A stretch of 64,000 nt of DNA. It comes from Actinomadura rupiterrae. GTDB lineage: Bacteria; Actinomycetota; Actinomycetes; Streptosporangiales; Streptosporangiaceae. Position numbers and translations under genes: made by a program. The notes under the pieces were generated by a model. That model did no database searches and was not told the origin of the DNA. It saw only the letters and a list, made by a program, of their open reading frames with translations. The first letter of the stretch is position 1; the number at the start of each line of letters is the position of its first letter. This document shows, one piece after another, positions 1 to 8,533 of this stretch. The stretch lies in assembly GCF_024172125.1 (NCBI RefSeq), contig NZ_JAMZEA010000011.1, positions 186,001 through 250,000 of the forward strand, in the 5' to 3' direction.

Positions 1-2853
1 ATCCGCCTGGCCTGGCGGGTCGGCGTCGCGATGGTGCTGGTCAGCGGGGTGATCGGCACGCTGCTGGTGCACCTGACCGACCGCAACGGCAAGGGCGGGT
101 TCCTCACCCAGCCGCTGTACGCGGCGCTGCAGACCGTCCTCGGCGCGCGGGTCACCGGCCACACCCTGGACGTGGACGTCCCCGGCTGGGTCGACCTGAT
201 CCTCGGCGTCCTCGGCAGCGGGCTGCTCGTCGCGACCGTGTGGGCGCTGTTCCGGCCCTCGCGCGGCGAGGCGGTGCTCAGCCCCGGCGAGGAGCTGCGC
301 GCCCGCGAGCTGCTGCTGCGCTACGGCGACGAGGACTCCCTCGGCTACTTCGCGCTGCGCCGCGACAAGGACTTCATCGTCGCGCCGAACGGGCGCGCGG
401 GCATCGCCTACCGCGCGCAGGGCTCGGTCTGCCTGGCCTCCGGCGACCCGATCGGCGACCCCGAGGCCTGGGGCCCGGCCATCCAGGAGTGGCTGGCCGA
501 GTGCCGCCGGCACGCCTGGACGCCCGGCGCGGTCAGCGTCGGCGAGCGCGCCGCCGTGGAGTACCGCCGGCACGGGCTGAGCGTGCTGGAGCTCGGCGAC
601 GAGGCGATCATCGACGTGCACGAGTTCAACCTGGACGGCCGGGAGATGCGGCAGGTCCGGCAGGCCGTCCGGCGGGTGGAGCGGGCCGGGTACACCGTCC
701 GCATCCGCCGCCACTCGCAGATCTCCCCGGCCGAGATGGCGGGCATCGTCCAGCGCGCCGACCAGTGGCGCGAGGGCGAGACCGAGCGCGGCTTCTCCAT
801 GGCGCTCGGCCGGCTCGGCGACCCGTCCGACGGCGACTGCGTGATGGTCGAGGCGTTCGACTCCGAGGGCCGGCTGCGCGGCCTGCTGTCGTTCGTCCCG
901 TGGGGGCGGACGGGCCTGTCGCTGGACCTGATGCGCCGCGACCGGGCCGCCGAGAACGGGCTGAACGAGTTCATGGTCGTCCGGCTGGTGGAGAAGGCCG
1001 GGTCGGTCGGCGCCGCCCGGATCTCGCTGAACTTCGCGATGCTGCGCTCGGTGTTCGAGCGCGGCTCGCAGATCGGCGCCGGGCCGCTGGTCCGCGCCGC
1101 CTACCGGGTGCTGTCGTTCGCGTCCCGGTTCTGGCAGCTGGAGTCGCTGTACCTGGCCAACGCCAAGTACCACCCCGAGTGGGTGCCGCGGTACGTCTGC
1201 TTCAGCTCCGGCGCGGGCGGCCTGATCCGGCTCGGCATCGGCTACGCCCGTGCCGAGGGGTTCCTGCCGACGCTCGGCCGGCACCGGCTGGACCGCGCCG
1301 CCAACGCCGTCCCGACGCCCGAGCTGGTCGCCCGGATCAAGGCGCTGGAGGAGGCCGCCGACGCCGACCGGGCCCCGCGCCGCCGGCTGTCGGAGCAGGA
1401 GCGCGTCCGGCACGACAAGCTCGGCCGGATCGAGGCGGCGGGCGTCGAGCCCTACCCGCTCGGCTTCGACCGCACCGACGTGGCCGCCGGCGTCCGCGCG
1501 CAGTACGGCGACCTGGCGCCCGACACCCGCTCCGGGCACACCGCCGCGATCGCCGGGCGGATCATGCTCGAACGCGACCACGGCGGCCTGGTGTTCGCGA
1601 CGCTGCGGGACGAGTCGGGCGACATCCAGGTCATGCTCGCCGCGCACGTCCTCGGCCGCGGCGCGCTGCGCCAGTGGAAGACCATGATCGACCTGGGCGA
1701 CCAGGTCGGCATCGCCGGCGAGGTGGTCACCTCCCGGACCGGCGAGCTGTCGGTGCTGGCCTCGGAGTGGAAGCTCACCGCCAAGTGCCTGCACCCGCTG
1801 CCCGACAAGCGCGCCGGGCTCGCCGACCCCGAGGCCCGCGTCCGGCACAAGGCCGTCGACCTGATCGTCAACGACGAGTCGCGGAAGATGCTGCGGATGC
1901 GCGGCGACGCGGTGGCCGCCGTCCGGGACGTGCTGCGCGAGCGCGGCTACCTGGAGGTCGAGACGCCGATCTTGCAGCCGATCCACGGCGGCGCGACGGC
2001 CCGGCCGTTCACCACCCGCATCAACGCCTACAACATGCGGCTGTACCTGCGGATCGCACCCGAGCTGTACCTCAAGCGGCTCCTGGTCGGCGGCCTCGGC
2101 AAGGTCTTCGAGATGGGCCGCGACTTCCGCAACGAGGGCGTGGACGCCACCCACAACCCCGAGTTCACCATGCTGGAGGCCTACCAGCCCTACGGCGACT
2201 ACGACACGATGGCCGAGCTGACCCGCGAGCTGGTGCTGGCGGGCACCCGCGCCGCGCTCGGCACCACCGTGGTCGTCCGGGACGGCGTGGAGCACGACCT
2301 CGCCGGCCCGTGGAACCAGATCACCGTCTACGGCTCGGTGTCCCGGGCGCTCGGCGAGGAGATCACCACCGAGACGCCGCGTCCGGTCGCGGCCCGGCAC
2401 GCGGCCCGGGCCGGCATCGAGGTCGACCCCGAGTGGGGGCAGGGGCGGATCGTCCAGGAGCTGTACGAGGCGCTGGTCGAGGACGACCTGAGCACCCCGA
2501 CCTTCGTCCGCGACTTCCCGGCCGAGACGTCCCCGCTGACCCGCCCGCACCGCAAGGACCCGCGGCTCGCCGAGAAGTGGGACCTGATCGTCTTCGGCAT
2601 GGAGCTCGGCACCGCCTACTCCGAGCTGATCGACCCGATCCTGCAGCGCGAGCGGCTCACCGAGCAGTCGCTGCTGGCCGCCGGCGGCGACCCCGAGGCG
2701 ATGGAGCTGGACGAGGACTTCCTGCGCGCCCTGGAGTACGGCATGCCCCCGGCGGGCGGCATGGGCATGGGCGTCGACCGGCTGCTGATCGCGCTCACCG
2801 GCCGCTCGATCCGCGAGACGATCGCCTTCCCCCTGGTCAGACCGACCCGCTGA
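1..2853 (+). CDS. lysX: Bifunctional lysylphosphatidylglycerol synthetase / lysyl-tRNA synthetase LysX (5' end outside window)
   Basis: The reading frame is open from base 1, so the N-terminus is missing; about 950 residues are visible. Two hydrophobic segments near visible residues 10-25 and 65-80 are the end of the membrane part. A DUF2156-type lysyltransferase domain follows to about residue 440. The rest is a class II lysyl-tRNA synthetase: an OB-fold anticodon domain, motif 2 (FRNEGVDATHNPEF near 709) and motif 3 (GMGMGVDR near 920). In mycobacteria the fused protein charges tRNA with lysine and transfers it to phosphatidylglycerol, which lowers membrane charge and gives cationic-peptide resistance. 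The LysX-type fusion of DUF2156 with LysRS is clear; the substrate is inferred from the family. Confidence 0.93.
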   Translation: MRLAWRVGVAMVLVSGVIGTLLVHLTDRNGKGGFLTQPLYAALQTVLGARVTGHTLDVDVPGWVDLILGVLGSGLLVATVWALFRPSRGEAVLSPGEELRARELLLRYGDEDSLGYFALRRDKDFIVAPNGRAGIAYRAQGSVCLASGDPIGDPEAWGPAIQEWLAECRRHAWTPGAVSVGERAAVEYRRHGLSVLELGDEAIIDVHEFNLDGREMRQVRQAVRRVERAGYTVRIRRHSQISPAEMAGIVQRADQWREGETERGFSMALGRLGDPSDGDCVMVEAFDSEGRLRGLLSFVPWGRTGLSLDLMRRDRAAENGLNEFMVVRLVEKAGSVGAARISLNFAMLRSVFERGSQIGAGPLVRAAYRVLSFASRFWQLESLYLANAKYHPEWVPRYVCFSSGAGGLIRLGIGYARAEGFLPTLGRHRLDRAANAVPTPELVARIKALEEAADADRAPRRRLSEQERVRHDKLGRIEAAGVEPYPLGFDRTDVAAGVRAQYGDLAPDTRSGHTAAIAGRIMLERDHGGLVFATLRDESGDIQVMLAAHVLGRGALRQWKTMIDLGDQVGIAGEVVTSRTGELSVLASEWKLTAKCLHPLPDKRAGLADPEARVRHKAVDLIVNDESRKMLRMRGDAVAAVRDVLRERGYLEVETPILQPIHGGATARPFTTRINAYNMRLYLRIAPELYLKRLLVGGLGKVFEMGRDFRNEGVDATHNPEFTMLEAYQPYGDYDTMAELTRELVLAGTRAALGTTVVVRDGVEHDLAGPWNQITVYGSVSRALGEEITTETPRPVAARHAARAGIEVDPEWGQGRIVQELYEALVEDDLSTPTFVRDFPAETSPLTRPHRKDPRLAEKWDLIVFGMELGTAYSELIDPILQRERLTEQSLLAAGGDPEAMELDEDFLRALEYGMPPAGGMGMGVDRLLIALTGRSIRETIAFPLVRPTR

Positions 2854-3163
2854 CCCCCGCCGCCGAGCCCGCCCGCCGAGCCCGCCCGGCGAGCCCGTCG
2901 AGCCCGCCCGGCCCGCCCCCCGAGCCCGCCCGGGCCCCCGTCTGCCGAGCCCGCCCGGACTCGTCCGCCGAGAGCGCCCGGGGCGCGGCTGGCGGCCGCG
3001 CGGGAGCTGCGTCCGGGACGCCGTCCGGTGACGTTGGTGTCGCGGTGTGGCGGCGATCTCGGCGGCAGGTATGACGGTTGCGGCGTACGGAGGGAAAGAT
3101 GGTGATTGGTTGCCATTCGCCCCCCGGCGTACCGGGACATCGGGAGTGAGGACGGTCCGCGAC
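2854..3163. repeat. Intergenic region with GAGCCCGCCCG repeats
   Basis: This 310-base gap holds no convincing gene. Its first part carries five exact copies of GAGCCCGCCCG (about 2865-2875, 2878-2888, 2900-2910, 2922-2932 and 2947-2957) with irregular spacing. No promoter is obvious before the next gene. Confidence 0.6.
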
Positions 3164-4519
3164 GTGAGCGACATCCCCCGGCGTGCGGTCACCCGCACCG
3201 CCAAGCTGGCGAGCCTGCCGCTCGGCTTCGCCGGCCGCACCGCGCTCGGCCTGGGCAAGCGGACGCTGGGCAAGCCCGCCGAGGCGGTCGCGCTGGAGGT
3301 CCAGCGGCGCACCGCCGAGCAGCTGTTCGCGGTGCTCGGCGAGCTCAAGGGCGGCGCGATGAAGGTCGGCCAGCTGCTGTCGATCTTCGAGGCGGGGCTG
3401 CCGGAGGAGCTGGCCGCGCCGTTCCGCGCGAGCCTGACCCGGCTGCAGGAGGCCGCCCCGCCGATGCCCGCCGCCACCACGCACAAGGTGCTGGCCGAGG
3501 GCCTCGGCCCGGACTGGCGGGACCGGTTCGCCTCGTTCGAGGACCGGCCCGCGGCCGCCGCCTCGATCGGCCAGGTGCACAAGGCCGTCTGGGCGGACGG
3601 CCGGACCGTCGCGGTCAAGGTGCAGTACCCCGGCGCGGGCGCGGCGCTGATGAGCGACTTCAACCAGATCTCCCGGCTCAGCCGCCTGATCAACCCCCTG
3701 TTCCCGGGGGTGGAGGCCAAGCCGGTGATCGCCGACCTGCGGCGGCGGCTGGAGAAGGAGCTGGACTACGTCGACGAGGCCCGCGCGCAGACCGCCTTCC
3801 ACGACGCCTACGCCGGCGATCCCGACTTCGTCGTGCCCGCGGTCGTGGCGCAGTCGGGGAACGTGCTGGTCACCGAGTGGCTGGAGGGCACGCCGCTGTC
3901 CCGGGTCATCGCCGAGGGCAGCAAGGAGGAGCGCGACCGGGCCGGGCTGCTGCTGTTCCGGTTCCTGCTGTCCGGGCCGTCCCGCTGCGGGATGATCCAC
4001 ATCGACCCGCACCCGGGCAACTTCCGCCTGCTGGAGGACGGCCGGCTCGGCGTGATGGACTTCGGCGGCGCCGCGCAGGTCTCCGACGAGCTGCTGTGGT
4101 CGCTCGGCCGGATGATGCGGATCGGCACCGGCGGCGACCCCGGGGAGATGGTCGACAGCGCCGTCGAGGAGGGCTTCCTCGCCCCGGACGCGGTGGTGGA
4201 CCCCGAGCAGTTCGCCGACCTGGTCGTCCCGCACGCCACGCCGTTCACCCAGGAGACCTTCCAGTACACCCGCGAGTGGCTGCGCCGCGAGACCACCCGG
4301 AGCCTGGCGATGGCCACGGACATGCGTCCGGGCAGCATCGCCCGCCAGCTGCGCATGCCGCCGCAGTACCTGGCGGTGTGGCGGGCGATGGCGGGCTGCG
4401 GCGGCGTGCTGTGCCAGCTGGAGGCCGAGGGCCGGTTCCGGGACGAGGCGCTGCGCTGGCTGCCCGGCTTCGCCGACGACGAGACCCCCGACGACCAGGA
4501 GACCGAGGCCGCCTCCTGA
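3164..4519 (+). CDS. ABC1/UbiB-family atypical kinase (AarF-like)
   Basis: This 451-residue protein has the signatures of the ABC1/ADCK/UbiB family: the KxGQ motif (KVGQ, residues 67-70), AAASIGQVH as the Ala-rich nucleotide loop, HIDPHPGNF (279-287) as the catalytic loop and DFG (299-301). Members are atypical ATPase/kinases tied to quinone or lipid metabolism; the actinobacterial subgroup has no assigned substrate. I chose the GTG at 3164 because relatives begin SDIPRRAVTRTAKL and a GAGGA lies 11 bases upstream; an in-frame GTG at 3146 is an alternative. It stands alone and ends at a strong hairpin. Confidence 0.88.
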   Translation: MSDIPRRAVTRTAKLASLPLGFAGRTALGLGKRTLGKPAEAVALEVQRRTAEQLFAVLGELKGGAMKVGQLLSIFEAGLPEELAAPFRASLTRLQEAAPPMPAATTHKVLAEGLGPDWRDRFASFEDRPAAAASIGQVHKAVWADGRTVAVKVQYPGAGAALMSDFNQISRLSRLINPLFPGVEAKPVIADLRRRLEKELDYVDEARAQTAFHDAYAGDPDFVVPAVVAQSGNVLVTEWLEGTPLSRVIAEGSKEERDRAGLLLFRFLLSGPSRCGMIHIDPHPGNFRLLEDGRLGVMDFGGAAQVSDELLWSLGRMMRIGTGGDPGEMVDSAVEEGFLAPDAVVDPEQFADLVVPHATPFTQETFQYTREWLRRETTRSLAMATDMRPGSIARQLRMPPQYLAVWRAMAGCGGVLCQLEAEGRFRDEALRWLPGFADDETPDDQETEAAS

Positions 4520-4645
4520 ACCGGTACGGCCCCCTGAGCCGCGCGGATTTCTGAGTCGGGACGGGCCCACTGAGCCGGTTGGATTCCTGAGCTGAGGCGG
4601 ACGCCTGAGCCGGGCGGGTTCCTGAGCCGGGACGGCCCCTGGGCC
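4516..4645. repeat. Degenerate CTGAGCCGG repeat array
   Basis: Roughly eight imperfect copies of a 17-19 base unit built on CCTGAGCCGGGACGG run from the stop codon of the kinase to the terminator. The units differ by substitutions and small length changes. They are non-coding. Confidence 0.55.
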
Positions 4646-4676
4646 GAGGCGGACGCCTGAGAGCGTCCGCCTCCTT
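4646..4676. terminator. Bidirectional terminator between convergent genes
   Basis: GAGGCGGACGC (4646-4656), loop CTGAGA and GCGTCCGCCTC (4663-4673) form a perfect 11-bp stem followed by CTT. It lies between the kinase gene and the converging siderophore-interacting gene. Confidence 0.8.
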
Positions 4677-4727
4677 GGATCGTCCGCCCGGCCCCCGCGC
4701 GCGAGGGCCGGTGCGGCCGGGGACGGG

Positions 4728-5597
4728 TCAGGAGGAGAGGGCGGCGTCCTCTTCCTGCTCGACCTGCTGGTTCCAGGCGCGCTTGCCGGCCTGCCAGCCG
4801 TCCTCGTCGCGGCCGACGCGCCAGTAGCCGGAGATCGAGATCAGGTCCATCGGGAGCGTCCGCTCGACCCGCAGGTAGCGCCGCAGCTCCTTGACGAACC
4901 CGGCCTCGCCGTGGACGAACGCCTGGACGCGGCCGTCCGGCAGCTCCAGGCCGCGGACGGCCTCGACCAGCGCCGCGCCGACCGGGCGGTCGCCGCGGTG
5001 CAGCCAGACGATCTTGGCGTCGCCGGGGGAGGGCAGCTCCTGCTCCTCGGCGGCGTCCGCGACCTCGATGAACGCGAAGGCGGGCGCGCCGGACGGGACG
5101 CGCTCCAGCCCCGCCGCGATCGCCGGCAGGGAGCTCTCGTCCCCGGCGAACAGGTACCAGTCGGCCTCCTGGACGGGCGCGTACTTGCCGCCCGGGCCCA
5201 TGAAGAACATCTCGTCGCCCGGCCGGGCGGCCTCGGCCCAGGGCCCGGCGAGGCCCTCGTCGCCGTGCACGACGAAGTCGATCGAGAGCTCGCGGGCCGC
5301 CGGGTCCCACGCGCGCACGGTGTAGGTGCGCGTGGTCGGCCACTGCTCGCGCGGGAACTCCGCGCGGATCCGCTCGATGTCGAACGGCTCGGGGTAGGTC
5401 ACCCCAGGCCGTCCGAACAGCAGCTTGACGTAGTGGTCGGTGTACTCGCCCGCGTCGAACGCGGCCAGCCCGTCCCCGCCGAGGACGACCCGGACCATGT
5501 GCGGAGTGAGCCGCTCGGTGCGCAGCACGACCCCTCGATGCACGGTCCGGCCGCCGCCCCTGCGCTCGCGCTCCGCCGCCCTTGGTTCGGTTGCCAT
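4728..5597 (-). CDS. Siderophore-interacting protein (FAD/NAD(P)H ferric-siderophore reductase)
   Basis: The 289-residue protein matches the SIP/ViuB family, cytosolic flavoproteins that release iron by reducing ferric siderophores. The FAD-binding part includes RTYTVRAWD near residue 95 and a GPGGKY loop; the SIP C-terminal part includes the GYWRVGRDEDGW signature. The start is fixed by an ATG just inside the promoter region. A DtxR/IdeR-like box lies directly upstream, so iron repression is expected. No siderophore transport or synthesis gene is in the window, so the siderophore is unknown. Confidence 0.92.
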   Translation of the reverse strand: MATEPRAAERERRGGGRTVHRGVVLRTERLTPHMVRVVLGGDGLAAFDAGEYTDHYVKLLFGRPGVTYPEPFDIERIRAEFPREQWPTTRTYTVRAWDPAARELSIDFVVHGDEGLAGPWAEAARPGDEMFFMGPGGKYAPVQEADWYLFAGDESSLPAIAAGLERVPSGAPAFAFIEVADAAEEQELPSPGDAKIVWLHRGDRPVGAALVEAVRGLELPDGRVQAFVHGEAGFVKELRRYLRVERTLPMDLISISGYWRVGRDEDGWQAGKRAWNQQVEQEEDAALSS

Positions 5598-5617
5598 ACG
5601 CCCTCCGAAAGTTTTTG

Positions 5618-5631
5618 TTAGGTAAGCCTAA
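5618..5631 (-). promoter_or_regulatory. IdeR/DtxR-like iron box
   Basis: TTAGGTAAGCCTAA is 21 bases upstream of the SIP start and matches the core of the actinobacterial IdeR consensus (TTAGGTTAGSCTAACCTAA). It is AT-rich in a very GC-rich background and lies in the divergent SIP/FUSC promoter region. Confidence 0.7.
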
Positions 5632-5671
5632 TCCACCCGCCCGCGCTCCGTATGATATTTTACGAGTGAAA

Positions 5672-5684
5672 TACTTGTGAAGTA
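5672..5684 (+). promoter_or_regulatory. Inverted repeat TACTT-GTG-AAGTA, candidate MarR operator
   Basis: A perfect 5-bp inverted repeat lies three bases upstream of the GAGGAGG ribosome site of the FUSC gene and downstream of an AT-rich TATGATATTTTA stretch. The coupled downstream gene encodes a MarR regulator, so autoregulation at this site is plausible but inferred. Confidence 0.4.
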
Positions 5685-5696
5685 CCGAGGAGGATC

Positions 5697-7061
5697 GTGG
5701 CCGAGGGAGCCGGAGCGCTGGTGCGTCCGCTGCCGGTGCGCGGGGTGCTGCGGCTGGGACGCGGCTCCGACACCTGGTTCCGGGCGGCGTCGAGCGTGGT
5801 GGTCGCCTCGGCGATCCCGTACGCGGTGCTGCTCGCGTCCGGACGCCTGCACCTCGCGCTCTACACCTCCGCCGGGTCGCTGGTCGCGCTGTATGCCCAC
5901 AACCGGCCCTACGCCGCCCGCGCCCGCACCCTCGCCCGCGTCGCGCTGCTGATGCTGGCGAGCCTGGCCGTCGCGCTCGGCACCGCGGCGCTGACCGGGG
6001 ACGTCGCGATCCGGGTCGCGGTCGCCGCGCTGCTCGCCGCCGCGCACAAGCTGGTCTGCGACGCCACCCGGATCGGCCCGCCCGCCAACGTGATCTTCAC
6101 CTTCGTCGCGGCGAGCTGCGCGTTCGTCCCGCAGCGGCTCGCCGACGTGCCGTTCCACCTCGCGCTCGCCCTGGCCGGCGCGGTGATCGCCTGGCTGGTG
6201 TGCATGGCGCCCGCGCTCGTCCGCCGGGACCGGACGCGCCGCCTCGCCGTCGTCCAGGAGGCCGTCCACCCGCGCGGGATGCGCGCCGTCCTCGCCGCGC
6301 TGCGCCCGGGCTCGCCGCTGCTGCCGGTCGCGACGCGCGTGGGCGCCAGCGCCGCCGCCGCGGGCTGGCTGACCATGCTGCTCGGCGTCGGACGTCCCTA
6401 CTGGGCGATCGTCACCGCCGCCGCGATCTTCCAGGCGAACCTGGAGCTGACCTGGCGCCGCGCGCTCCAGCGGATCCTCGGCAACCTGCTCGGCCTGGCG
6501 CTGTTCACCGCGCTGCTGCCGGTGATCGGGCTGGGCCCGGTCGCCCTGGTCCTGGTCGCGCTCGCCGCGCAGTTCGGCGCGGAGGCGACCATGGCCCGCA
6601 ACTACTGGCTCGGCTCGCTGTTCGTCACGCCGATGGCGCTGAGCATGGTCGAGTTCGCCGGGCACCGGCCGCCGCACGAGCTGGTCGGCCAGCGCTGGCT
6701 GGACACCTGCGCCGGCGCCGCCGTCGGCCTGCTCGGCTGCGTCCTCATCACCAACCGCCGCGCCGCCGGCCGCGTCCACCGCGCCCTGACCCGCCTGGAC
6801 GTCGCCGTCGCCGAAGCGGATGCCCTCGCCCTGGCCCGCGCCGAGCAGGCGCTCGCCGATGCGCAGCACGCGGTGGTCGCGGCGCTGCATGACCGGGTTG
6901 CGCACGCGCTGGCCGAGCTCGGCGAGGCCGTGCATGTCGCTGAAGGCGAGTGGTGGCTGAGATCCGCGCCTGCCGAACGCGTCGAACGGGCGCTCCAGGA
7001 CGGCCGTCGCGCGCTGGCCGCGCTTGCCGTGCCGTTGCAGGCCGAGAGGGAGGTCGCCTGA
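5697..7061 (+). CDS. FUSC-family inner-membrane protein (putative aromatic/organic acid exporter)
   Basis: The 454-residue protein has two blocks of hydrophobic helices (about residues 30-165 and 215-350) around a short cytoplasmic stretch, then a C-terminal helical soluble tail rich in Ala/Glu. This is the FUSC/YccS/aromatic-acid-exporter layout. The GTG at 5697 follows GAGGAGG at ideal spacing. The stop codon overlaps the ATG of the MarR gene, so the two are translated together; a MarR partner fits export of a weak-acid or phenolic ligand. The substrate is unknown. Confidence 0.82.
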   Translation: MAEGAGALVRPLPVRGVLRLGRGSDTWFRAASSVVVASAIPYAVLLASGRLHLALYTSAGSLVALYAHNRPYAARARTLARVALLMLASLAVALGTAALTGDVAIRVAVAALLAAAHKLVCDATRIGPPANVIFTFVAASCAFVPQRLADVPFHLALALAGAVIAWLVCMAPALVRRDRTRRLAVVQEAVHPRGMRAVLAALRPGSPLLPVATRVGASAAAAGWLTMLLGVGRPYWAIVTAAAIFQANLELTWRRALQRILGNLLGLALFTALLPVIGLGPVALVLVALAAQFGAEATMARNYWLGSLFVTPMALSMVEFAGHRPPHELVGQRWLDTCAGAAVGLLGCVLITNRRAAGRVHRALTRLDVAVAEADALALARAEQALADAQHAVVAALHDRVAHALAELGEAVHVAEGEWWLRSAPAERVERALQDGRRALAALAVPLQAEREVA

Positions 7062-7648
7062 TGGGGGAGGACGAGGCGGAGGCGCGTCCTGTGCAACCGG
7101 CGCGTCCTGTGCAACCGGCGCGTCCCGTGCAGGCGGCGCGTCCCGTGCAGGACGTGATGGCCGAGGTGCTGCGGCAGTGGCGGGAGCTGCGGCCCGATCT
7201 GGACACCACGCCGATGGCCGTGATCGGACGGGTGAACCGGTGCGCGGCGCTGCTGCAGCACGCCGCCGACGCGCCGCTCAGCCGCGCCGGCCTGGCGCGT
7301 CCCGAGTACGACACGCTCACCGCGCTGTACCGGCTCGGACCGGGCGTGACGCCGACGCGGCTGGCGCGCGAGACGTTCGCGTCCGGCGCGGCGGTCACCA
7401 AGCGGCTGCGCGCGCTGACGGACCGCGGGCTGGTCGAGCGCCGCGCGGACGAGCGCGACCGGCGCGTCCAGCACGTGTCCCTGACCGAGGACGGCCACGC
7501 GCTGATGGACGGCCTGCTGGCGGAGCAGGTCGCCTACGAGCGGGCCCTGCTGGACGGCCTGAGCGCCGACCGCAACGCCGAGCTGGCGTCCGCGCTGGCC
7601 GAGCTGCTGGCGCTGCTGGAGGGCAGCCTCGCCCGGCATATCGGGTAG
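7061..7648 (+). CDS. MarR-family transcriptional regulator with N-terminal repeat tail
   Basis: The 195-residue protein has a MarR winged helix in its second half (LTALYRLGPGVTPTRLARETFASG, then AAVTKRLRALTDRGLVERR and the wing DRRVQHVSLTEDG). MarR proteins are dimeric repressors released by small aromatic ligands. The ATG overlaps the FUSC stop (ATGA), so FUSC export is the likely target. Residues 8-31 are four copies of a six-residue A-R-P-V-Q-x unit absent from ordinary MarR proteins. The start is set by the overlap; the internal ATG before the AEVLRQW segment could give a shorter product. Confidence 0.88.
   Translation: MGEDEAEARPVQPARPVQPARPVQAARPVQDVMAEVLRQWRELRPDLDTTPMAVIGRVNRCAALLQHAADAPLSRAGLARPEYDTLTALYRLGPGVTPTRLARETFASGAAVTKRLRALTDRGLVERRADERDRRVQHVSLTEDGHALMDGLLAEQVAYERALLDGLSADRNAELASALAELLALLEGSLARHIG
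7082..7153 (+). repeat. Four tandem 18-bp repeats inside the MarR gene
   Basis: The units GCGCGTCCTGTGCAACCG (7082-7099, 7100-7117) and GCGCGTCCCGTGCAGGCG-type (7118-7135, 7136-7153) are in frame and encode the ARPVQ tail. Confidence 0.85.
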
Positions 7649-7747
7649 TCCCGACGGGCCCCCGCCGCGCCTTTTCAAGGCGCAGCGGTCCGGTTACGTT
7701 CGGGGAGATCCGGACGTTCCGGACATCCCTCGGGATGGGAGGCCGCC

Positions 7748-8533
7748 GTGACCGAGTCCGCGTTCCCCGCAGGGGCCCTCGCCGCCGCCCTCGCCGGCGC
7801 CGTCGCGGACGGCTCGCTGGACGTGGTGGACCTGACCGCGCCGCTGTCGGAGCGGACTCCGATCCTCCAGCTCCCCGAGCCGTTCGCCAACACCGTCCCG
7901 TTCACGCTGCGCGAGATCAGCCGGTACGACGAGCGCGGCCCGGCCTGGTACTGGAACGACATCGTCACCGGCGAGCACGTCGGCACCCACTTCGACGCGC
8001 CCGTGCACTGGGCCACCGGACGGGACGGCGAGGACGTCGCGCAGGTCGACCCGCGCCGCCTGATCGCGCCCGCCGCCGTCCTCGACGCCTCCGCGCAGGC
8101 CGCGGACGACCCCGGGTTCCTGCTGCAGATCGACCACGTCCGCGAGTGGGAGAAGGCGCACGGCCCGCTGCCCGGCGGCGGCTGGCTGCTGTACCGGACG
8201 GGCTGGGACGCGCGCTCCGACGACCCTGACGCGTTCCTCAACGGCGGCGTGTGGCCGGGCCTGTCCACCGACTGCGCGCGCTGGCTCGCCGAGGAGACCC
8301 CGGTCCTCGGCCTCGGCGTGGAGACGGTCGGCACCGACGCCGGCGCCGCGCACGGCTTCGACCCGCCGTTCCCGTGCCACTCGCACTTCCTCGGCGCGGG
8401 TAAGTACGGCCTCACCCAGCTGCGGAACCTGGCCCGGCTCCCGGCGCGCGGCGCGGTGCTGGTCGCCGCGCCGCTGCCGATCGCCGGCGGATCCGGGAGC
8501 CCGTGCCGGGTGCTGGCGCTGGTCGACCGGTGA
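7748..8533 (+). CDS. Cyclase-family metal-dependent hydrolase (KynB-like fold)
   Basis: The 261-residue protein carries the family signature HxGTHxDxPxH at residues 77-87 (HVGTHFDAPVH), whose His and Asp residues bind the metal in kynurenine formamidase and isatin hydrolase. A second conserved segment (LGVETVGTDAG) follows. The GTG start at 7748 follows GGGAGG. Its stop overlaps the GTG of the ThDP enzyme gene, so the pair probably acts in one short catabolic route in which the hydrolase opens an amide or lactone. The exact substrate cannot be read from sequence. Confidence 0.85.
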   Translation: MTESAFPAGALAAALAGAVADGSLDVVDLTAPLSERTPILQLPEPFANTVPFTLREISRYDERGPAWYWNDIVTGEHVGTHFDAPVHWATGRDGEDVAQVDPRRLIAPAAVLDASAQAADDPGFLLQIDHVREWEKAHGPLPGGGWLLYRTGWDARSDDPDAFLNGGVWPGLSTDCARWLAEETPVLGLGVETVGTDAGAAHGFDPPFPCHSHFLGAGKYGLTQLRNLARLPARGAVLVAAPLPIAGGSGSPCRVLALVDR

